Positions 19,331 through 31,435 of a DNA stretch of 64,000 nt are shown here, one piece after another. The notes beneath the pieces were generated by a model. That model was not told the DNA's origin and ran no database searches. It saw only the letters and a program-made list of their open reading frames with translations. Position numbers and translations under genes: made by a program. The stretch's first letter is position 1. Every line of letters begins with the position of its first letter. Origin of the DNA: Psococerastis gibbosa (lineage: Eukaryota; Arthropoda; Insecta; Psocodea; Psocidae). The stretch lies in the NCBI GenBank assembly GCA_963971405.1, contig OZ020485.1, forward strand, positions 13,144,001 through 13,208,000, given 5' to 3'.

Positions 19331-19838
19331 ATTAACTTTATTAGAATATATATAATAAATAATTCTTCTACTAAATGGCATCTACGATCGATATTTCACG
19401 CGAAATTCGACTTCTTACAAAAAGCGGTGTCCTATTTGCTCTTAAACGGTTCTGCTGACTTCCCCATTGTGAATGTAATAACCGCAACAACAGCTTCCGG
19501 TCAATGCTATTGCGTGATAATACTGTACAGTAGCAATGTCTGAATAGCAGGCTCGTAAAATAACCAGTTGGACGGTGTAAATTAAGTTTTATGACGCCGG
19601 TCAGTGCGAGTGAAAGCCTTTCAAACCATTCCACATAATGTGAGCGTAGTCACCATAAAATTTACACTAAAAGTACCTTATGAAAGGCCGATAAAAATGC
19701 CGAAGGGTGTGTGGCACAATTTAGCGGAATATAAAGCTACAGTATTGTATATTGTACGTTGTTAAAAGAATTCAAATTAACTGGTTTCCAAATCACATTG
19801 TGATGTCCAGACAGTTACATGTAGGAAAGGTAGGACTT

Positions 19839-19904
19839 TTGGTAAAGGCTAATGATAATGGTGTAATATTACTTAACAAAGGGCTAGTTGGGCTTACATT
19901 ACCA

Positions 19905-19935
<31 letters not shown>

Positions 19936-20384
19936 CGTGTATTTATCAAAAAAAACATTACAAATGTTACTAAACCGGTGCCACAAAGTCAAAAAGGCGC
20001 GTTGGGATCACCACCTGCTTTGTTAGTAGTCATTAGAGGCAGGGGCCTCACAGTCATTGAACATTCTCAGGGGATGGGGTTGTGAGAACCGTGGTCGAGT
20101 GGTCAGAGAGCTTGTATTTTAATCGGAGATCAAATCCTCAAGGGGATCGGATTTACTCAATGAGTGAGAGTAGAATACAACAGCAATTAGTCAATCGTCC
20201 AGGAACCGTCAGTTCTTCTCAGGACTAAGCCTGATGGTGGGAGTAGCGTAGCACACACTTCCGAAACGCCGCCCCTTCCCTATGACGATGGGCTCCAACC
20301 TAATTGTTCGATGACTGTGAGGCAACTGCCGCTAATGACTATTAAAATAGCAGGCAATGTAAGTCCAACTGACCCTTTGTTAAA
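19839..20384. mobile_element. Inverted-end element (TTAACAAAGGG) with a tRNA-like insert
   Basis: The left arm 'ttaacaaagggctagttggg' plus 'cttacatt' and the right arm 'aatgtaagtccaactgaccc' plus 'tttgttaaa' are inverted. An AAT microsatellite (19906-19933) interrupts the left arm, and 'gtcattagaggc' / 'gccgctaatgac' form a second inverted pair. Between them, 20090-20160 carries a tRNA-like stretch ('ccgtggtcgagtggtcagag', then 'gatcaaatcctc'). A 30-bp flank ('ggtaaaggctaatgataatg') is also conserved at 34738 and 58262, on the left side only. Confidence 0.65.
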
Positions 20385-21424
20385 GGAAAGAGGATGGTAA
20401 TCAAGGTGCGTGGCAGCTTGCGAGCCATGTTCCCCTCTTCAGAACATACGTAGGAGAGCCTGGGGTTGACAACAACTTGAGTACGAAAGCGCTACGTTCC
20501 TTTGGATGTTACCCTCTGCCCTTGTTATGTGATCTTTTCATTGCGTACAATATATTATGTGTTTGTGATGGAAGCAGTACTTGAAATTTTGAAACACCGA
20601 AAACTTTCGACGAAGTTTTTCATTCTGATCCTAAAACCACCCCAAGTCAAAAGTTTGTATTGTATATGTCTTTTGTATGAATATGCACATGTATTGTATT
20701 ATGGCGGATTTCAAGAAATACAATAAATTTTGTAATATAATCAAAACTTTAAACACTCGCCTATCACTTGAACAGGACAGATCTCACAGATCAGTCACAT
20801 ACATTTTCATACAGGGCCAGAAAGATACTATTGACATATTGCAGTCTTTATTATGGCTCACCTCTGTATTTTCCGTATCAAAACCTATGGTACCGCTTTA
20901 GGCGTTTAAGAAAACTATGATACACAGTTCATAGATGGATGAAATATTGATTTTAATGAATAAAATTATAATAAACACAGTCTATTGTAACACTGAAGTG
21001 TCCAATTAATATTTCAGTTACCTACACTTTATCCTTGGTTATTATTTATTTCTCTACGTTTGATACAGGTAGTCTACCATATATAGACATTTTATAATAC
21101 GATGTAATCACAGTAGCTGTTTTGGATTAGTTCCAACTTATAATTCAAATAAAGTCTTCGTAGTGCTTATACACGGTTATAAGTGACTCGCCTCTATAGT
21201 CTCTACCGGTCTGTGACCAGTGGCACACTACTATTTTTCAAGGAGAGCGTTTAAAAACCCCTGTTTTTAAATTGCTTTACAACTTATGTGAGATTTCTTG
21301 CGTCAAAATTTTTTTTAAATTGTTTTATCTGACGTTGTAAATTGTAAAATTGTTGTAAACATTTATGAATCGCGAAGTCGTAGATTTGCCGTTGTAACCT
21401 AAAATCAAATAGACAAAAAATAAG

Positions 21425-22081
21425 ATGTGCGTGCTGGTCAATAGGCTATAACGCCACTCCTTACACTGTAGTATTATATATATATATATATTTATTTATT
21501 ATATATAACACTGACATTAGATTAACTTTCGTTGAAGAGGTAACCTCCTCATTATAAGGCGCCCATTCCACATACGTACAACGTCAATGAAAATTATGAA
21601 ATTGAAGGACATTTCAATTTCTCATTGATGGGGGCCTTTCCATATGTTTTTCAAAAATTGACAATTTTCAATTGAAGCGTATGCGCCAAATTTTTGAAAT
21701 TTGTTTCTTGAAATTGTATTTGTTTTCTTCGTCGCCTTATTATTTAATCCTTATTATAATGTTTATACAGAAATGCTTTCTTTTTAGAGAAATCAATTAA
21801 AATAGTTGTACTTGTCATATCGTTGTCATATCACATGACGACATTTTTTAATTTTAGATTGTTTGTTTCATTGTTTGTGATTTTACTCTATTATCAATCG
21901 ATCATTGATCAATTTTAACAATGGCATAGAGTAAAATTGAAATGCCCTTCAATTTCATAATTTTCATTGACGTTGTACGTATGTGGAATGGGCACCTTAC
22001 CGAAATTAGAGGATATATAAAAAACTGGTCTTGACGAGATTCGAACCCACGATCTACGCCTAACCGGGGCGTCGTCTTAAC
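21425..22081 (-). mobile_element. SINE4 copy (minus), interrupted by a MITE
   Basis: The 3' part (21425-21557: 'ataacgccactccttacact', TA microsatellite, 'aacgaaagttaatctaatgt' on the minus strand, 'gaggaggttacctctt') and the 5' part (21997-22081: TCTAATTTCGG, GCCCAG-like, B box GGTTCGAATC) belong to one repeat. A related 3' part without the MITE sits at 62373-62462. The tRNA-like head is truncated at 'gttaagacgac'. Confidence 0.6.
21558..21996. mobile_element. MITE with ~55-bp inverted ends inside SINE4
   Basis: The left end GGCGCCCATTCCACATACGT continues 'acaacgtcaatgaaaattat'. The right end is its complement, closing 'ggaatgggcacc'. Flanks are TAA and TTA. The core (21775-21935) shares 'catatcacatgacgacattt' and 'gatcattgatcaattttaac' with the MITEs at 4896 and 41771. 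The repeat copy at 62373-62462 shows the site without this element. Confidence 0.8.
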
Positions 22082-22091
22082 AGCTGTGGCT

Positions 22092-22190
22092 TGTGGTCCA
22101 GCGGTTAAGACGACGCCCCGGTTAGGCGTAGGTCATGGTTTCGAATCCCGCCTAGCCCAGTTTTTACCATATCATCTAATTTCGGTTACG
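22092..22190 (+). mobile_element. SINE4 copy (plus), head-to-head with the previous one
   Basis: The tRNA-like head 'ttgtggtccagcggttaaga' is followed by 'cgccccggttaggcg' (anticodon arm) and a B box with one change (GGTTTCGAATCCC). After it come 'gcctagcccagttttt' and TCTAATTTCGG. Its 22104-22185 part is the reverse complement of 22000-22081. Despite the tRNA-like fold it lacks a clean acceptor stem and U33, so it is a SINE head, not a tRNA gene. Confidence 0.65.
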
Positions 22191-22466
22191 CCACTCCTAA
22201 TCAAAGTGACGATTTTATTATAAAGTATTGCAGACAAAATGTGACAGATTGACAGATGGCTCGTTGTCTATAAGCCTCACACTGGCCTTAAGAAAAAACG
22301 AACACAACGTCAATTAGAAACAAAAAATTTGAAATTTTTTCATGTAATAAAAATCTATGTGTATATACATGTGCGACTATTTATATACAGGAGCAATGTT
22401 TTAGGTTCGCACAGGCTACCAATCACATGCTGCCAGATTCACTGGCAATTTGCAGGACACTTCTGA

Positions 22467-22745
22467 ATGCCGAGGAGTGAGGGACTGCCCCACCAAGACA
22501 AAAAACGGGATGGTCATCTTACCCTGGCTAGGAAACTGAGCCCTACAAATCCGTGTACCCCATGCGCCCTTCCCACAGCATCATCTTCGTCCTTAACCTC
22601 AACAGACCGGCAAATTCTCGCAGAAGTTAAAGACGTTGCAAGAGATAGGACAAAGGTCGCAACCAGCGCGCAGGTTCGATTGGACCTGGCATATAGGTAC
22701 TTCAGAATGGGAAGACACTGATGCACAAGCTACATCCCCCACCCC
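22467..22745 (+). other. GC-rich stretch upstream of the candidate CRAL-TRIO first exon
   Basis: An open stretch includes LAEVKDVARDRTK, which resembles the C-terminal region of some LINE reverse-transcriptase proteins, and then QVRLDLAYRYF. It is short and unsupported by other signals. It could be a LINE tail or part of the upstream region of the next gene. Confidence 0.3.
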
Positions 22746-22785
22746 GATTCTCAGGTGCCTGAACCATCCAGTTTTCTTCTTGCAG

Positions 22786-22912
22786 CCAGTAGGTAGTCGT
22801 TTGTTACGTTCGTCGTTCGCATTCGGTGGTCCGTCGTATTACGTGTGAGTGTGGAAAAGTGCTGCTGGATTCGCTGCTGCCCAACTGCTCTGCACTCATG
22901 GAGCGTTACGAG
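22786..22912 (+). CDS. Candidate first coding exon of the CRAL-TRIO gene (MERYE)
   Basis: ATG at 22898-22900 sits in a good context (CACTCATGG). It is followed by GAG CGT TAC GAG and a consensus donor GTGAGT at 22913. The boundary is phase 0, as required by the exon at 52618. The preceding 110 bp is GC-richer than the surroundings and lacks other ATGs in a good context. It may be a transcription start region, or an exon beginning after the acceptor-like TTCTTCTTGCAG (ending 22785). No other candidate ATG-donor pair with the right phase was noticed between here and 52618, but I could not search exhaustively. The 29.7-kb intron this implies is large but possible in a repeat-rich genome. Only the ATG part (22898-22912) is coding. 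Confidence 0.45.
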
Positions 22913-23647
22913 GTGAGTAAAATTGGGTTCTGTTGTAGGGGAAAACATTAAGGGTGTTGGAAAGGGGGGGGGGGTGCTGCAGTATATTATAAAGTCTACC
23001 ATGGTGTTTAAAGAGTTAGTGTTACGGTTATTTAATAACGTAAAGAAAATAATTTTTGAATGCAAAGCGCTACTCAAAATTGTTTTATTAACCCTCAAAT
23101 AGGTTATTCTTTAAACGCCTGCATGTTGATTTTTGGCATTTATGCCCCGTTTACAGTGGGCGTATTATAGCGATTGGTATCAATTTACTCCTGGGGTTAA
23201 AACTCCTGTAAACAAACAAATTTTGAAGAGCACTTTTCATTGTAAAATTATTTTGTTTACATTTTTAGTACAAGGGTATTATATTAACTCCGGTATTAAA
23301 ATCGCCATGATCGGGATGAAGTGTTTATTCATGTATTATTTAAAAGCTAGCCTACTTGTTATTTATTTATATATTTTAGAAACAATTTGAAGCTGTTTAT
23401 ATTGTGCATAGACTGTTTTATGTAGACGATCGGGACAGTAAGGACACTGACTTTCACATTCTGTCACCATGCTGATGTAACTTGAGAATCAAGGCTATCG
23501 CCAATGGACAGTAGAAAGTGGGTTTCAAAACGTTTCGCCAACAGCTGTGGTCGCCATCATCAGTGGAACCTAATTCTCCTATTAGTCGGATTCGCTTATT
23601 AGTCCTATTCCAATCTGATCCTAAACGTGGAAGCCTCATGTAAGACA

Positions 23648-23812
23648 TGAGAGTAGTGGTACGGACTCTGATTTTCACCCGAAAGTTGTTGTTTCGAGTA
23701 CCACACTTGCTACATTTTCTGGCCAAGCTTCAGAGGTAAGAGAGGGCCTTACAGCCCTATCTGAGCCGGGTTCGCTTATTCATAGAACGAAAAAAGTCCT
23801 TATTTAAGCCTC
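23648..23812 (+). mobile_element. SINE-Glu, copy 2 (diverged)
   Basis: It starts 'gagagtagtggtacggactc', then 'tgattttcacccgaaagttg'. The B box is damaged (GTTTCGAGTACC). The body lacks the 'ggacatgtgaagcag' portion and ends 'aaaaagtccttattta'. Confidence 0.65.
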
Positions 23813-23874
23813 TTTAATTGTATCAGTTGGTTCGGAGGACATGTAAGGTAGATGGTCCCGATTCAATGCAGAAG

Positions 23875-24085
23875 TAGCTTTATCATGTCCTTCTTCTTCT
23901 TTGAATGCCTCTTCTATCGAGGGTTGGCGATCATTTTCGACCTTGGAGACTGCTTTAAAAATGGGAATCGTGCTCTTGCCAAGCAACTACCTCAGGATTA
24001 TCAACCAGAATGTTCTCCTTCTGCCCAAGGATTATTACATGCAGAATGCGATATTCTTCGTTCCTCTCCACATGTTCCAGCAGGG
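23875..24085 (-). pseudogene. LINE 3'-end fragment
   Basis: On the minus strand it follows the order of the 44464-45240 LINE tail: 'cgcattctgcatgtaataat', 'aaagcagtctccaaggtcga', then 'gatagaagaggcattcaaag' and an AAG-rich end. Frameshifts prevent translation. Confidence 0.55.
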
Positions 24086-24832
24086 TTAATCAACCAAATT
24101 AAAAAATAATAAGTATTTACTTCAAGAATAGAAGGTAGTGCTAAAAGGCGCAAGCTATGTGCTCCTTTCCATATTTATAACCAATTAAATACCCTTACTA
24201 TAGCAGTTGCTTCCGGACATTTCCAATCTGAATATTTCGTCGACCAGTCGACCACGGCTCATCCACTGATCCACCCTAATTCTCCCGGCCATGTGTTCAT
24301 ACTATTGAGCTATAGATACGTGTTTTATTTGGTTTTTTACTCTTGTAGACTATATAGGTACAGGTACGTAACAAATAATAATCCAATCAGTCACGTAAGA
24401 GAAAGTTGACAAGCACATAGCGCATTTTGTTCGAAAAGCGTACCTTGAGGAAGAGGTGTGTTAGGTATTGATTATCACTTCCACAGGTAGTAATTTCGTA
24501 GTGGCCTAACCACGTGTTGCACTCAGTGCCAAAGCTCACACTTTCATAGCCTAACTACTATATTCTATATTATACATTGTAATTTGTAGCCTATATTGTA
24601 TATAGTACTGGATTCGGTAATCTATTATTACAGATGACTAATTGATTATGTTAAATTTTTTGATTATTGATTATTATTGATTATTATTGATTTGATTAAT
24701 TGATTATATTATATATTAATAAGAATCCCGGCTATTAATACTATAATAGTTAATGCGCATTGTCCATGTGGCACCTCATTCATTTGTGGGATTGTTTTTC
24801 AATAAATAAAATAAGTTTTTATAAACCTACTG

Positions 24833-24947
24833 CAGGGGCGGAACAACAGGGGGGTAATGGTCTAAATCTTATTTTAACCTTGGCCTAGTGTTACGCATGC
24901 AGTTTCTTCCCCCCCCCCCCTGGAAAATACATGTTATTGCGCCTCTG
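24833..24947. mobile_element. Small MITE with CAGGGGCGGAACAAC ends
   Basis: This 115-bp unit has the left end CAGGGGCGGAACAAC and a right end that is the complement of GTTATTGCGCCTCTG. A G-run lies near the left end, and 12 C lie at 24909-24920. I see no matching flank duplication, so the hAT assignment rests on the end sequence and architecture. Confidence 0.6.
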
Positions 24948-25239
24948 TCAACACGTCACATATCAACATGGGAATGCATTAATCAATATCAATTAACTTA
25001 TAATATTACTAATTTACTAACAGTCCCACTGGTACCTAGTAATTTCTTAACCACATAAACAGGTACGTTGCGCCCAGAACCCATTGATTCATAGCCTAAC
25101 TACTATGTACTTACTTCTCGCAGTACCTACTGAACTGGATTCTGTATAATCAATAAAATTATGACGGATTACTAATTCATTATGGGTTAGGTACTAATCT
25201 AAACGAATTTTGTGAATACAATAGTACTTACTTACTTAC

Positions 25240-26060
25240 TTCGCGTGTCCAGGGGTCTACGCATTTAATGGGTTGCCCAAAATTGAGCAGCTTGAACTCA
25301 TGCCTCATGCCTCATGCCTCATGCAGGTCGTCCATCGTGGCAGTAGTGGACTGACCAGCAGGTGGGTGGTATCTTGAACGGCCCCACAGTCACACCGGAC
25401 ATCCTCGGCAGCAGTTCCGGTCCGGAGGCGGTTCAACGTACGCCAGATGGGAAAAGGGAGGCCAGAACCGGCCGTCAGTTTCTCATCGGGAAGGGGCAGT
25501 TGTGGTTGAAGGTTCCCCCATGCCTATATGAGATGATCACTCGGAACGCTAGTGGTAGAAGTGATGCTGCGCAGGAAACCTTTTCTTGATGAAAGGCGGC
25601 GAAGAGCAGGTATTTGGCTTATTTGGTCGTACATGAAGTTTTTCTTGTTTGTTGTCTGCTTCAACCTCTCAACAGCCGCACCTCGGCAACTGTGACTCGC
25701 CTAATTGTTGGGGGAGCAATTCCAGATATTGGGTACATCTTGCTCAGTGGCGTAGGTTTGAGACATCCCGTTATGTTTCGGTTAGGGTGACATCGACCTC
25801 TTTGGCATGAGCCGACTTGTGCCACACTTCGTATTCTCCCGCTCAGAAACAAGGCCCAAGTGCTGAGGTTCTCAGTGTTCCTGGTTAAGCACCACATGAG
25901 CTACCAGTAAGCTTTGTTATTAAGGTTGTTTCGGGTGAACACCTTCATCTTCGTAGCTTCGCATTGCATTTTATTGTTGAGGGTTCTATCGAAATTAACA
26001 CCATAATATTTGGGATAGTTGTTGGGCCTGAGTTGTTTATTTCCCCATATTACTTTAAGT
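25240..26060 (-). pseudogene. Decayed LINE reverse transcriptase, C-terminal third
   Basis: On the minus strand, pieces in order match the thumb and C-terminal region of a non-LTR reverse transcriptase: PKYYGVNFDRTL, then RNNLNNKAYW, ALFLSGRIRSVAQVGSC, TGCLKPTPLSKMYPISGIAP and PTIRR. After a gap come TLNRLRTGT and CDCGAVQDTTHLL. Stops and frameshifts interrupt it (a stop follows NNKAYW). It cannot be functional. A short 'tcatgcc' tandem repeat lies at 25299-25324. Confidence 0.75.
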
Positions 26061-26224
26061 TCTCTGTCAGACTGCTTACTGCGGAGATGAAAAGCGCATC
26101 ATACTTCTGTTTTAGATGGATTTGGTTTCAATAAGTTGTCTACTTAGCTATGGTCCCAAGAGCAAGTTCTAACTTCATACGTTTTGTCCGCTCCAACAGC
26201 TGCGTCATCGGTCAACTGTGTTTT

Positions 26225-27075
26225 TGCTTTCCAATTTATACGTAGTATAAGGAAAGCTTTGTGATGGTCGAAATTTTCGATTCCGAGATTTCAACAGATT
26301 TACACGTTTTCAGGTCCCAGGAACCCAAAAAAGTGGTTTTTACGAAATGTCTGTCTGTCTGTCTGTCGCTTTGTCTGTCTGTTCATCGATTTCCGGACAA
26401 ACTACTCGGTGAATTTGAAAGAAATTTGGCATGTAGATTTATAAAAATCATGTCTCGGGACAATTTTTTTTTAATTTGGGCTAACTCAATTTGGGGGGTT
26501 TTATTCTCAAAAAACTCCAAAACAACGTCTAAAAAAAATATTTCTCAAAAACGGCTCCAACGATTTCTTTTAAATTCATATTAATTGTAATCGTTATTAA
26601 TGTTGATAAAATGCGGGGGGTCGCTTGCCCCTTGATAGTTTGCTTCTGGGGGTAAAAAAATAAAAATAACTAAATTTTCATGAAAAATGACTAAAAAATA
26701 ATTTTTCTCCGAAACCTTTCTACCGATGATTTCTAACTTCAGGCTTGTTTTAGCTGTTAAATTGAGTAACGAAACAGGACAGTTTGCTTTCCCAAAAAAC
26801 AATTGGATTTTGTACAAAATTTTTTTTTTTTTTTAAAATGAAAGCAAATTCACGCTCAAATGCATTGCGTGCCCTGCCGTTATTGCTGTGTGGTAATGTG
26901 TTGGTCTGACCTATCTAGAATTTACGTCACTTTCAGTGGATGACGCCCCCCCCCCCCCGTGATATCCGAAATTTAACCATAGGAAAATTATTTACCATGA
27001 AATTAATTATTTTCTCTAATTCTCTCTAATAATCGATGAATTGGAAAGCATGTTCGAGTAAACTCGGACCGGTTC
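26225..27075. mobile_element. REP-A copy, nearly complete
   Basis: It begins TGCTTTCCAATTTATACGTA and ends with the complement of TGCTTTCCAATTCAT plus 'tgttcgagtaaactcggacc'. Landmarks in order are 'aagctttgtgatggtcgaaa', 'aggtcccaggaaccc', a CTGT microsatellite (26349-26382), 'tttgggctaactcaatttgg', 'gataaaatgcggggggtcgc', 'gggtaaaaaaataaaaataa', 'tgcattgcgtgccctgccgt' and a C-run (26945-26958). It has no coding frame. Confidence 0.7.
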
Positions 27076-29640
27076 TTTAATATAATAATTATACCTATAA
27101 CCTATGGTCCCTAACTTCTTTTCATCTTACTCTGTTTGCCTTTTGTTTGGTGTTGTTTTGAACGAAAGATAAACAGCCTACTACTATTAAACTGCACAGC
27201 ACGTGAATATATTAATTTATTAACATAACTAATTATAGGTCTATTAATTTATTAACAGTTCCATAGGTACCCATAACAGGTACATATTAAATTCATTTCC
27301 GCCTAAACTAATGCTGTCCAGTGATAAAGCTCAATTACATATTAACATAAGTTAATAGTCTAACAACAGCATTTATTTGCAATTTTTAACTAGCCATAGG
27401 TCCAATAATAAGTTATTGTACAATTGTGATTAATTAGATATTAGTTCATAAATATGAAGTATATTTATTTATTAAGTGCCCTGTGAATAGTTAACTAAAT
27501 ATATATATATATCAAATAAATACTGTACATGGTTTCCATTCCGCCTTCCTTTTTCTTGAGTTGATTTCTTCTTAGGCCGCCCTCTCCTATTAGAACAATA
27601 TTCGAGGGTCATAGGGGGAATGACCATTTTAAAACAACTTAATTTAACTGCTGCATACAGTAGAAACATGACAAATTAAACACTACTATGCATATTGTGA
27701 AGTATTGCATATGGAGTAACTTTTTTATAATGTCCTGCGAAGTGCGTAGAAGTACGTACATGATCCACATTGCTTGGTTTTCTCTTGGCTCATTTAATTA
27801 CAGTAATAAGAAATTACATAATTAGTTCTAGGCCTGCCATACACTTGTCCACACGTGAATATATTAATTAATTTATATTAACACTTCCACGGGAACTTAG
27901 TAATTACACAGACCGTCTAAACTAACGTGTTGCGTTCAGGGCCGAAGCTTACAGGTTCATATCCTAACTATTACTATCAGTAGGCACGTCATACTGTAGT
28001 GGACTCTGTAATCACTTATTTCAGATGAGTAATTAATTATTAATATCGAGTATAATTATAGTATTTTGCTGCCTTGAATTTTGTTCTCGATCGTTGCGCT
28101 AATATTTTTTTATGCCGGCATGGTATTAAATAAATTAGTATATTTATTTTAGGCCATCTACAAATGTGTATGTATTGCTTACAGCAATTAAAGGATTAAT
28201 TAAGTACCTACCTATTAGGATATCGCCCAGCTTCTGCAGTATAATTAATAATTGCGTAGCCTACTCATATTTTGCTATTTCTTTTTGTTTTAATTTTTAT
28301 ATAGGCTACTGAAATGTAAATCTAAAATGTAAAGCTTCATTAAGATGACTTCAGTCGCAGCACTATGGTTCATGTCTGGAGTCCTGTGTCCGTCCAATTT
28401 GTCTCCTGTACTTTCCTTTCTCTAATCTATAGATAAGATATGACGGGTTGTCAATAGATATTCTTTGATGCATCCATAATCAACATTAATTGTGATGTAG
28501 CCTACTCAAGCCAAACTAAACCATGTTCTTTTCATTGAAATTAATTGAGGTTGGTTAGGAATTTGATTTTGTGACTTAAAAATTTTGCACATTGAACTAC
28601 CGGTATCTATGGAAATAAATAATCTTCAAGCTTAATTAATTTGGTACTGTATGTTCTGTACAGTTGAATAGGCCTAAATATACAAAAAAAATCCGAAGTG
28701 GTCGGAAAAACTATTTACTACTTTTTTTCTTTTAGGTTTGGCATGTCCAAGTTTGGTTTGTGGGAACTATGTGTCCTGGCCAAACTCCAACCTAACCAGG
28801 CTTTTGCTTGAACTTGGTTCCATTACTAATATTTAGTGGCTGCGTATTCTGCATTCGTAGGTACCGCCATAATATGGGCGAAGTTAGTTCAAGGTACTGT
28901 ACCCAAAGGTAGCAAGCAACCTGAACTCCCGGCAAGAAACCTAAGCATGCAACCTAGCGTTCCAGAAGTTGTTGTGAAGTTGTAGCTTGTAGTTGAGTTT
29001 TTCGTCCATTGAATGTTGCGCCAGGCTCGTGAAACATGATGAATGACCTATGATATCCTGTATACAGTTCATTAATGTTAGGCCTATGATGAAACAGGTA
29101 CTACCATTTACAAATATCTCAAAAGTAACCAGTAATTGGATTTCTGTTTTGAGAAGCGGCATATTTCACAACAGGGATGCGTAAAGAGCAATGCACCCTC
29201 ACCACGCGTTTTTTTTTTTTTTTGTGCAAAGCAGATTTGCGCAGGAAATATCGATTGTAGAGACATAAAGATAGACGTTTGATTAGCAGAAACACTTAAT
29301 TTTGATACATGGCATGTGGCCAGTAGCGTAACAATAGGTTTTTGAAAGGGGGTGTTGTTTCATTCCCCATTTTCATGTAAATTTAGAAAAAGGGAAATCC
29401 GTTCTCATGGACGCACGCAGCTTTTAAATTAGGGGACCTCAATGTCCCTTGCGCAGGCTCCGAAGGGTTCCCCAGGAGGTCTCCCACGGCAAGCCTGTTT
29501 GATCAAATACTCACTGAAATAGACATGAAATAGTGGGGTTTTACGCATTTTGTTATAAAAATAAATATTAGATAACCTGTCTAGCAATACGAATCATGTC
29601 AATACGAGCACATTAAGTAGAGGATATAATATCAACTGTT
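27076..29640. other. No gene seen; very AT-rich sequence
   Basis: The sequence is dominated by TTAATTA-type words (for example 27190-27290 and 27840-27900), with partial mutual similarity ('cacgtgaatatattaat' at about 27200 and 27854) suggesting old duplicated AT-rich repeats. At 29310-29350 'aataggtttttgaaaggggg' resembles the interior of the MITE at 54074. No exon could be supported. Confidence 0.3.
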
Positions 29641-29644
29641 CTTG

Positions 29645-29752
29645 TCGGGGCTTGTGGTCCAGTGGTTAAGACGCCCCGGTTAGGCGTAGATCGTGGACGA
29701 GCGAATCCCGCCCAGCTCAGTTTTTCTATATCTTCTAATTTTCGGTTATGAC
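29645..29752 (+). mobile_element. SINE4, copy with tRNA-like head
   Basis: The head 'gggcttgtggtccagtggtt' continues 'aagacgccccggttaggcgt'. The B box is damaged by 'ggacgagcgaatcccgccca', then come 'gctcagtttttc' and 'tctaattttcggttatg'. It matches the right arm of the foldback at 22104-22185. Confidence 0.65.
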
Positions 29753-29879
29753 CCTTAGAGTAAAAGAATGATGTGGTCCTTGGCCATATTTCACTAGCTT
29801 GTCTTACCACGGACTTGACCATGCTACGTCAGTGGCGTACATATAATATCTTTAAGGGGGGTAAGACCAGACCTTTTAT

Positions 29880-30075
29880 TTTATTTTTATTATTTTTATT
29901 TTTTATAAAAGGTTAATCGCATACAAACAATTAAATGAATCTATCCGATTAACTTCTTCAGTTGCCTCTGTAGGTTAGTACCCGGGTCGAGTTACGACAC
30001 GTCTCCGATCGCATGGCGGGTAAAGACTCGCACAAGTGCCAGCATGTTACCACCTGGCCATCGAAGCCGATCTAG
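29880..30075 (-). mobile_element. SINE2, copy 2
   Basis: The minus-strand order is: 'gatggccaggtggtaacatg', 'gtgcgagtctttacccgcca', 'gatcggagacgtgtcgtaac', 'cgacccgggtactaacctac', and then an A/T-rich tail on the + strand side (29880-29910). Confidence 0.65.
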
Positions 30076-31435
30076 CCATCAACTTCTTTCCAATGGCAAA
30101 GGCAAGAGCCAACCAAGCCGCTTAACAACTATTTGATCTGACAATTTATCCAATACAACAGCTCATGTTTGTTAATAATTAAACTCTTTCATTTTCCCAT
30201 TTCGGAGATACCTCTCCCCTCTTACGTACGCCTCTGTCTAACGTTAAATTCCAATCCAAGATATTGCTTGCGATTTTCAACGTAAACATTAATACAACTA
30301 ATGTAGTATAACAGTACCTTACGTACGATACTAGACTACTGGTATAGGTACTCAGGTGAAGTACCTGTCGTATACAAAACAACCTTGACTTCTCAAGTAG
30401 ATAGTCAAGTAAGAGATAATATTTGCATTTATCTAGTAAACAAATAAAAATTGTCTGTGACAATATTAGTGTAGAAATTGACTTTGAATGCAGGCTATTT
30501 AACAGCCATTACTGTAAGCTGTACGGAGGGCATAGGACTACCAAAAAATACAGTATGTTCTAAGTGTTAATAATAAAACCCATGATCACAGGTCCGATAA
30601 AGCCCCCTCCTTCTCTTACCCAACTTACACTAGATAAAACTCACTTTCAAATTTTTTCACACATAAATTAATAATTTTTCATTTCTAATCTCTAAAGAAC
30701 CGGTCCGAGTTTACTCGAACCTGCTTTCCAATTCCAATCAAAATTAGTAGATAGAGAAAATGAGTAATTTCATGGTAAAAACTTTTCCAATGGTTAAATT
30801 TCCGATATCTCGGGGGGAGGGGAGGGGGAGGGTCGTCCACCAGACGTCACTGGAGGTGAGGTAAATTCTAGATAGGTCAGACCAACACATTACCACACAG
30901 CAATACTGGTAGGGCACGCAATGCATTTGAGCGTGAATTTTTTTATCATTAAAAAAAACAGCTTTCTAAAAAAAAACGTTTTTTGTACAAAACCAAATAC
31001 TTTTCTGGGAAGGCAACCTGTCCGGTTTCGTTATTCAATATAACACCTAAAACATACCTGAAAGTAGAAATCATTGATAGAAAGGTTTTGCAGAAAAATT
31101 ATTTTTTAGTCATTTTTCATGAAAATTTAGTTATTTTTATTTTTTTACTCCCAGAAGCAAACTATCAAGGGGAAAGTGACCTCTCGCATTTTATCAACAT
31201 TAATAATATAACAATAACATAACAACTACAATATATGTGAATTTAAAAGAAATCGTTGGAGCCGTTTTTGGGAAATAATTTTTTTAGACGTTTTTTTGGA
31301 GTTTTTTTGAGAATAAACCCCCCCCCCAAATTGAGTTAGCCCCAAATTAAAAAAATGGTCCCGAGGTATGATTTTTGTAAACCTACAGAAAAATTGCATC
31401 AAAATCGAAAGAGTAGTTTGCCCGGAAATCAACGC

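Noticed and set aside
22092..22165. tRNA gene candidate
   Set aside because: It has A- and B-box-like words and an anticodon-like arm, but no clean acceptor stem and no U33. It recurs with SINE tails, so it is a SINE head.
23804..23986. 60-codon minus-strand frame with acidic residues
   Set aside because: It overlaps the LINE 3'-end fragment and SINE tail and is explained by them.
24650..24720. Regular short AT repeats resembling a CRISPR-like or iteron array
   Set aside because: 'attgattatta' units are simple-sequence repeats with no spacers. The genome is eukaryotic.
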